A stretch of 9,672 nucleotides of DNA from Hyphomicrobiales bacterium (GTDB lineage Bacteria > Pseudomonadota > Alphaproteobacteria > Rhizobiales > Beijerinckiaceae): NCBI GenBank assembly GCA_028290595.1, contig JAQGJO010000571.1:1-9672 (forward strand). Direction: 5' to 3'. Shown here piece after piece: positions 6,063-9,672 of this stretch. The notes beneath the pieces are model-generated. The model made no database searches, had not been told where the DNA came from, and was given only the letters and a program-made list of their open reading frames with translations. Each line of letters begins with the position of its first letter. Within the stretch, counting starts at the first letter, position 1. The position numbers were made by a program, and so were the translations under genes.

Positions 6063-6257
6063 GTCTTTCGAGGGTATCTCTCGCGGGAGGCATTCACCGC
6101 TTTCGAGCGCCGGTTTCGCGCCGGCCCGCCGCAAGGCGGAGTTCTGTTCAACATCGACAGGCTCCGGCGCCCGAAGCAAATTTTAACTCTAACCCGAAGC
6201 CGGCGACGTCGGTCCGGGTGCGCGGTCAGCGCAAACCGGGCCTTTCCAGGAGATCCA
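6063..6257 (+). promoter_or_regulatory. GC-rich structured 5' leader of rpsA
   Basis: The stretch holds no supported gene. It can form GCCGG-7-CCGGC (6109-6125), CCGCC-GCAA-GGCGG (6126-6139, tetraloop of the GNRA type) and a two-part hairpin at 6192-6219 (ACCCG...CGGGT outside, CCG...CGG inside). The heptamer GCGCCGG occurs at 6107-6113 and 6118-6124, and its complement CCGGCGC at 6164-6170, so alternative pairings are possible. AGGAG (6248-6252) lies five bases before the rpsA ATG. In E. coli, S1 represses its own mRNA through the leader; whether that applies here is unknown. Confidence 0.4.
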
Positions 6258-8009
6258 ATGGCAAATATTTCGTCCAGCCTCGCGCCGTCGCGCGAGGATT
6301 TCGCGGCTATGCTCGATGCGAGCTTCGGCGACAACGATGCGCTCGAAGGTTCGGTCATCAAGGGCAAAGTCGTCGCCATCGAAAAAGACATGGCAGTCAT
6401 CGACGTCGGCTTGAAGACAGAAGGCCGCGTTGCACTGAAAGAATTCATGGGCCCCGGCCGTGACCAGGTTCTGGTCGTCGGAGACGAGGTCGAGGTCTAC
6501 CTCGAGCGCATCGAAAACGCGCTCGGCGAGGCCGTCATCTCGCGCGACAAGGCGCGCCGCGAGGAGAGCTGGGTCAAGCTCGAAAAGGCGTTCGAGGCCA
6601 AGGAAAAGGTCGAAGGCGTCATCTTCAACCAGGTCAAGGGCGGCTTCACGGTCGATCTCGACGGCGCCGTGGCGTTCCTGCCGCGCTCGCAGGTCGATAT
6701 CCGTCCGATCCGCGACGTCTCGCCGCTGATGGGCGTGCCGCAGCCGTTCGAAATCCTCAAGATGGATCGCCGCCGCGGCAATATCGTCGTGTCGCGCCGC
6801 ACCGTTCTTGAAGAGAGCCGCGCCGAACAGCGCCACGAAATCGTTGGCAAGCTCGAAGAAGGCCAAGTCATCGAAGGCACGGTCAAGAACATCACCGATT
6901 ACGGCGCGTTCGTGGACCTGGGCGGCATCGACGGCCTGCTGCATGTCACCGACATCGCCTGGCGTCGCGTCAACCACCCGAGCGAAGTGCTCAACATCGG
7001 CCAGACCGTGCGCGTGCGCATCGTGAAGATCAATCACGAAACGCATCGCATCTCGCTGGGCATGAAGCAGCTCCTCGACGATCCGTGGCAGGGCATCGAA
7101 GCCAAGTACCCGCTCAACGCCCGCTTCCATGGCCGCGTGACCAACATCACCGACTACGGCGCGTTCGTCGAACTCGAGCCGGGCATCGAAGGCCTCATCC
7201 ACGTTTCCGAAATGTCGTGGACGAAGAAGAACGTGCATCCGGGCAAGATCGTCGCATCGAGCCAGGAAGTCGACGTTCAGGTGCTCGAAGTCGATCCGGT
7301 CAAGCGGCGTATTTCGCTCGGCCTCAAGCAGACCCTGCAGAACCCGTGGGAAGCCTTCGCAGAGAAGTTCCCGAAGGGTGCTGTCGTCGAGGGCGAGGTC
7401 AAGAACAAGACCGAATTCGGCCTGTTCATCGGTCTCGATGGCGATGTGGACGGCATGGTCCATCTCTCCGATCTCGACTGGAAGCGTCCGGGCGAGCAGG
7501 TGATCGAAGAGTACAAGAAGGGCGATATGGTTCAGGCGCAGGTGCTTGACGTCGATATCGAGAAGGAGCGCATTTCGCTCGGCATCAAGCAGCTCGGCAG
7601 CGATCCGTTCGCCACCGCCGGCGCCAGCAAGACGCCGGAAGAAGGCGGCGAGATGCGCAAGGGCAGCGTCGTCACGTGCGAAGTTCTCGAAGTCAAGGAA
7701 GGTGGCCTTGAGGTGCAGATTGTCGGCACCGATCTCACCACCTTCGTCAAGCGCAACGAACTCGCCCGCGACCGCGGCGACCAGCGTCCCGACCGGTTCT
7801 CGGTCGGCCAGAAGGTCGATGCCCGCATCACCGTGTTCGACCGTAAGGCCCGCAAGGTCTCGGTGTCGATCAAGGCTCTCGAAATGGCCGAAGAGAAGGA
7901 AGCCATCGCGCAGTTCGGCTCCGCCGATTCCGGCGCGACCTTGGGCGACATTCTCGGCACCGCGCTGAAGGCCCGCGAAAACGCGGACAAGAAGCCCGGT
8001 TCGAAATAA
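6258..8009 (+). CDS. rpsA: 30S ribosomal protein S1
   Basis: 583-residue S1, the RNA-binding protein that helps the 30S subunit bind structured mRNAs. Six S1 (OB-fold) repeats can be placed at about residues 28-98, 115-181, 201-270, 286-357, 373-444 and 467-541. The first two are the divergent ribosome-binding repeats. Repeats 3 and 4 are canonical, with NITDYGAFVDLGGIDGLLHVTDIAW and NITDYGAFVELEPGIEGLIHVSEMSW, and repeat 5 has EFGLFIGLDGDVDGMVHLSDLDW. The C-terminal tail (about 545-583) is charged and likely flexible. Length fits alphaproteobacterial S1. ATG 6258 has AGGAG five bases upstream. Codon use is strongly biased to C/G third positions, as expected of a highly expressed gene. It is followed by a strong terminator and by sppA and ihfB, the usual order in this class; cmk, normally upstream, is missing here. 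Confidence 0.98.
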   Translation: MANISSSLAPSREDFAAMLDASFGDNDALEGSVIKGKVVAIEKDMAVIDVGLKTEGRVALKEFMGPGRDQVLVVGDEVEVYLERIENALGEAVISRDKARREESWVKLEKAFEAKEKVEGVIFNQVKGGFTVDLDGAVAFLPRSQVDIRPIRDVSPLMGVPQPFEILKMDRRRGNIVVSRRTVLEESRAEQRHEIVGKLEEGQVIEGTVKNITDYGAFVDLGGIDGLLHVTDIAWRRVNHPSEVLNIGQTVRVRIVKINHETHRISLGMKQLLDDPWQGIEAKYPLNARFHGRVTNITDYGAFVELEPGIEGLIHVSEMSWTKKNVHPGKIVASSQEVDVQVLEVDPVKRRISLGLKQTLQNPWEAFAEKFPKGAVVEGEVKNKTEFGLFIGLDGDVDGMVHLSDLDWKRPGEQVIEEYKKGDMVQAQVLDVDIEKERISLGIKQLGSDPFATAGASKTPEEGGEMRKGSVVTCEVLEVKEGGLEVQIVGTDLTTFVKRNELARDRGDQRPDRFSVGQKVDARITVFDRKARKVSVSIKALEMAEEKEAIAQFGSADSGATLGDILGTALKARENADKKPGSK

Positions 8010-8015
8010 TCCTGC

Positions 8016-8032
8016 CGCCAGTATGACTGGCG
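8016..8032 (+). other. Small hairpin just after the rpsA stop
   Basis: CGCCAGT, three-base loop ATG, ACTGGCG: a perfect seven-pair stem starting seven bases after the TAA. It has no T-run and precedes the main terminator by 16 bases. It may protect the mRNA 3' end. Confidence 0.45.
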
Positions 8033-8047
8033 CTTAAGGAAATATTG

Positions 8048-8082
8048 ACCCGCGCGGAGAAATCCGCGCGGGTTTTTCTTTT
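8048..8082 (+). terminator. Rho-independent terminator of rpsA
   Basis: Perfect ten-pair stem CCCGCGCGGA / TCCGCGCGGG (8049-8058 and 8063-8072) with a GAAA tetraloop; A8048-T8073 adds an eleventh pair. It is followed by TTTTTCTTTT. This is a textbook intrinsic terminator, so sppA needs its own promoter in 8083-8235. Confidence 0.95.
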
Positions 8083-8154
8083 GGCAGTAAGGCTTGTTGA
8101 ACTAAGCTCTGTGAATTCAAGCCGTGATCTTTAATTTGTCGCAATTTCAGACGC

Positions 8155-8172
8155 ACAAGAGCTTCTTGTTTT
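8155..8172 (+). other. Small hairpin followed by T-run upstream of sppA
   Basis: ACAAGA, loop GCT, TCTTGT with further Ts to 8172. The stem is only six mostly AT pairs, too weak to call a terminator. It abuts the palindromic repeat. Upstream of it, TTTAAT at 8130-8135 is a -10-like hexamer without a matching -35. Confidence 0.2.
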
Positions 8173-8220
8173 GACGCATTTTCTTCACGCGAACCGGCAT
8201 CCACTTCGCTTGAAAATGCT
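8171..8220 (+). repeat. Intergenic palindromic repeat (one copy, Bradyrhizobium-type)
   Basis: Outer arms GCATTTTC (8176-8183) and GAAAATGC (8212-8219) are perfectly complementary. Inside them GCGAA (8189-8193) pairs with TTCGC (8205-8209) around an 11-base loop CCGGCATCCAC; the left arm has a short unpaired insert. From memory, very similar sequences (TTTTGACGC-TTTTC, TTCACGCGAACCGG, CCACTTCGCT-GAAAA-GCT) recur between genes in Bradyrhizobium and Rhodopseudomonas genomes. Only one copy is present here, so its repeat status rests on that recollection. Confidence 0.55.
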
Positions 8221-8235
8221 GTAGCCACCGTCAAC

Positions 8236-8239
8236 GGAG
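8236..8239 (+). promoter_or_regulatory. Ribosome binding site fixing the sppA start
   Basis: GGAG with eight bases to the ATG at 8248. The in-frame GTG at 8239 overlaps this motif and so is less likely to be used. Confidence 0.65.
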
Positions 8240-8247
8240 TGACCAGA

Positions 8248-9222
8248 ATGGCGAACGAATTACCTGCCGACTATCTGATCGACCGCCGCCGGCTGAGGCG
8301 CAAACTATCGTTCTGGCGCATCGCCGCATTTGCGGTTCTGGTCATCGCGCTGGGAGCCGCCGCCTATCGCTGGACTGATGGACTGTCGGTGGCAGCCTCG
8401 CGCCATCACATTGCGCGCCTGACCCTCAGCGGCGTGCTGACGGGTGACCGCGACACGCTCAAACTCATCGACGACATCGGCAAATCGCAAGCGAGCGCGG
8501 TGATCGTCTCGATCGAAAGCCCCGGCGGGACGACGACCGGCGCCGAACGCATTTATGACGAATTGCGCCGCCTGTCGGCGAAGAAGCCGGTGGCCGCTGT
8601 TGTCGGCACCATGGCAGCCTCCGGCGGCTATATCGCCGCGCTCGGCACCGACCGGATTTTCGCGCGCGGCAATTCGCTGGTCGGCTCGATCGGCGTGCTG
8701 TTCCAGTATCCCAATTTCGGCAAGGTCCTGGAGACCGTCGGCGTCAAAATGGAAGAGGTGAAATCCTCGCCGCTCAAAGCCTCACCCAACGGGTTCGAGC
8801 CGACCACCCCCGAGGCGCGGGCCGCACTGGCGTCGCTGGTGAGCGATTCGTTCGACTGGTTCAAATCCCTGGTCAAGGATCGCCGCCAGCTCAGCGACAG
8901 CCAACTCGCCGCCGTCGCCGACGGGCGCGTTTTCACCGCCCGCCAGGGACTGCCGCTGAAGCTGATCGACGAAGTCGGCGGCGAACGCGAGGCCATTGCC
9001 TGGCTCGAAAAGGAAAAGAACGTCGAGAAGGATCTGCCTGTGCGCGACTGGAGAACAACGCGCAACACCGGGTATCTTGGCCTGTTGGGCATGTCGGCAA
9101 ATCTTGTGGAAGCAGCTGGTATGCCGGCTCTTGCCGGCCTGCTGCGCAGTATAGACACAGGCCGTGACGGGCAGATGCTTGACGGTCTGGTGGCCATCTG
9201 GCATGTTCCGGACCTGCGTTGA
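8248..9222 (+). CDS. sppA: Signal peptide peptidase SppA (short form, S49 family)
   Basis: 324-residue inner-membrane serine protease that degrades signal peptides left after protein export. Residues 1-22 are basic and cytoplasmic (DRRRLRRKLS), a membrane anchor lies at about 23-41, and the rest faces the periplasm. The protease core has the SPGGTTTGAE motif (91-100), the nucleophile Ser125 in TMAASGGYIAAL, and the probable general base Lys177 in SSPLKASPNGFEP, the Ser-Lys dyad of family S49. VADGRVFTARQGLPLKLIDEVGG (223-245) is the conserved C-terminal block. The length matches single-domain SppA rather than the 600-residue double-domain E. coli protein; members of this type assemble into a ring of eight. 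It sits between rpsA and ihfB, the usual alphaproteobacterial order. It is separated from rpsA by a terminator and the palindromic repeat, so it is probably transcribed independently. Confidence 0.93.
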   Translation: MANELPADYLIDRRRLRRKLSFWRIAAFAVLVIALGAAAYRWTDGLSVAASRHHIARLTLSGVLTGDRDTLKLIDDIGKSQASAVIVSIESPGGTTTGAERIYDELRRLSAKKPVAAVVGTMAASGGYIAALGTDRIFARGNSLVGSIGVLFQYPNFGKVLETVGVKMEEVKSSPLKASPNGFEPTTPEARAALASLVSDSFDWFKSLVKDRRQLSDSQLAAVADGRVFTARQGLPLKLIDEVGGEREAIAWLEKEKNVEKDLPVRDWRTTRNTGYLGLLGMSANLVEAAGMPALAGLLRSIDTGRDGQMLDGLVAIWHVPDLR

Positions 9223-9240
9223 CGCTTGAATTACAAGCGT
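9222..9240 (+). other. Hairpin starting in the sppA stop codon
   Basis: ACGCTTG, loop AATTA, CAAGCGT: a seven-pair stem whose first base is the last base of the sppA TGA. Only a TTA follows, so it is a weak terminator at most. Some read-through into ihfB is likely; I found no convincing ihfB promoter in the 63-base gap. Confidence 0.4.
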
Positions 9241-9285
9241 TTATCCGAGATGTTTCACTAGTATTGCCAAGGAGGGATTGTAGCG

Positions 9286-9570
9286 ATGATCAAGTCTGAG
9301 CTGGTTCAGCGAATCGCGGACAAGAACCCGCATCTCTATCATCGCGACGTCGAGAACATCGTGAATGCCATCCTTGGTGAAATCACCAATGCTTTGTCGC
9401 GGGGCGACCGTGTCGAATTGCGCGGCTTCGGCGCGTTTTCGGTGAAGCGGCGTGATGCTCGCGTAGGCCGCAATCCGCGCACCGGCGAACATGTTTCCGT
9501 CGAACAAAAGTCGGTTCCGTTCTACAAGACCGGCAAGGAAATGCGCGAGCGGCTGAACGCGTCGAGCTAA
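9286..9570 (+). CDS. ihfB: Integration host factor subunit beta
   Basis: 94-residue DNA-bending protein that pairs with IhfA and kinks DNA in recombination, replication and transcription of sigma-54 and other promoters. The HU/IHF fold is complete: [17 protein letters not shown] opening helices, the central [17 protein letters not shown] beta segment (43-59), the DNA-inserting arm RNPRTGEHV with the intercalating Pro64, and the closing [25 protein letters not shown] (17-26) and the arm sequence point to the beta subunit rather than HU. A strong AAGGAGG lies ten bases before the ATG. It is downstream of sppA and upstream of a probable lapA, as in many relatives. Confidence 0.97.
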   Translation: MIKSELVQRIADKNPHLYHRDVENIVNAILGEITNALSRGDRVELRGFGAFSVKRRDARVGRNPRTGEHVSVEQKSVPFYKTGKEMRERLNASS

Positions 9571-9592
9571 CGGCCTGCCATCAGACGGGCCG
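9571..9592 (+). other. Hairpin directly after the ihfB stop
   Basis: CGGCCTG, eight-base loop, CGGGCCG: seven pairs including one G-T. No T-run follows. A second possible stem, CGGTTTT / AAAACCG (9604-9610 and 9623-9629, 12-base loop), lies before the next gene. Neither is a clear terminator, so read-through into the next gene is plausible. Confidence 0.35.
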
Positions 9593-9631
9593 CCATAGCC
9601 TGCCGGTTTTGGGCTTACCGTAAAAACCGCC

Positions 9632-9672
9632 GTGAAAAACATCATGAAACGATTGCTGAAACTGCTCATTCT
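9632..9672 (+). CDS. Start of a probable LapA-type membrane protein (partial)
   Basis: Truncated by the window edge. From GTG 9632 the frame reads MKNIMKRLLKLLIL and stays open to the end; ATG 9644 (MKRLLKLLI) is the alternative start. Neither has a good ribosome binding site; GTGAAAA precedes the second. A basic start running into a hydrophobic segment suits the small membrane protein LapA (DUF1049, lipopolysaccharide assembly), which commonly follows ihfB in alphaproteobacteria. The assignment rests mainly on that context, because only 13 codons are visible. Confidence 0.45.
   Translation, partial: MKNIMKRLLKLLI

Noticed and set aside
5944..6257. Remnant of cmk in the gap before rpsA
   Set aside because: I read the gap in the plus-strand frames and saw no cytidylate kinase motif such as the C-terminal helix residues; the stretch is better explained as leader and hairpins.
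6189..7463. 424-residue open frame antisense to rpsA
   Set aside because: It lies opposite an unmistakable S1 gene and is codon-aligned with it, so it stays open because of the GC-biased codon use. The translation is repetitive in step with the S1 repeats and shows no domain of its own.
9226..9264. TTGAAT and TAGTAT as an ihfB promoter
   Set aside because: The spacing between them is 27 bases, too long for a sigma-70 promoter.
1..9672. CRISPR array, tRNA, insertion sequence, toxin-antitoxin or phage-defence genes
   Set aside because: No regularly spaced repeats, cloverleaf-like segments, transposase motifs or small overlapping gene pairs of that kind were found. All sizeable open stretches are explained by the listed genes.

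Overview
The window looks like chromosomal DNA of an alphaproteobacterium of the order Hyphomicrobiales, probably in or near the Bradyrhizobium/Rhodopseudomonas/Xanthobacteraceae group. The grounds are high GC in all genes, the gene run rpsA-sppA-ihfB-(lapA start) that is typical of that order, and an intergenic palindrome at about 8171-8220 resembling a repeat I recall from Bradyrhizobium-type genomes. No rRNA, tRNA, CRISPR array, transposase or phage gene is visible.

Layout. (1) 51-1713, plus strand: a tightly overlapping three-gene unit of a Tat-exported small cupredoxin, an ECF sigma factor and its membrane-anchored anti-sigma factor. The genes overlap by 4 bases at both junctions. (2) 1725-2965, minus strand: a probable two-gene operon, an isochorismatase-family cysteine hydrolase followed by a PhnB-like VOC protein. 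(3) 3017-4093, plus: MutY, the adenine glycosylase that acts on 8-oxoguanine mispairs. (4) 4108-4683, minus: a glutathione peroxidase-family protein with a Tat-like signal. (5) 4903-5943, plus: a periplasmic substrate-binding protein of the tripartite tricarboxylate transporter (Bug/TctC) family, with no transporter membrane genes in view. (6) 5944-6257: a 314-base gene-free stretch with a strong hairpin, a possible promoter and a GC-rich foldable leader. (7) 6258-8009, plus: rpsA (six-domain ribosomal protein S1), ended by a textbook terminator. (8) 8248-9222 sppA, 9286-9570 ihfB, and the first codons of a probable lapA at the right edge.

How the parts fit. The left half has a redox and stress flavour: copper protein, ECF regulatory pair, MutY and a peroxidase, several of them exported. 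No sequence evidence shows common regulation. The right half is a housekeeping block. In most relatives cmk lies directly before rpsA. Here the substrate-binding protein gene does, so the synteny is broken at that point.

I see no clearly new multi-gene system. The best second-look items are the cupredoxin/ECF/anti-sigma unit with a Tat-like motif inside the anti-sigma factor, the rpsA leader with two copies of a heptamer competing for one complement, and the intergenic palindrome before sppA. Several start codons were moved inward from the longest reading frame because a good ribosome binding site sits before an internal start.
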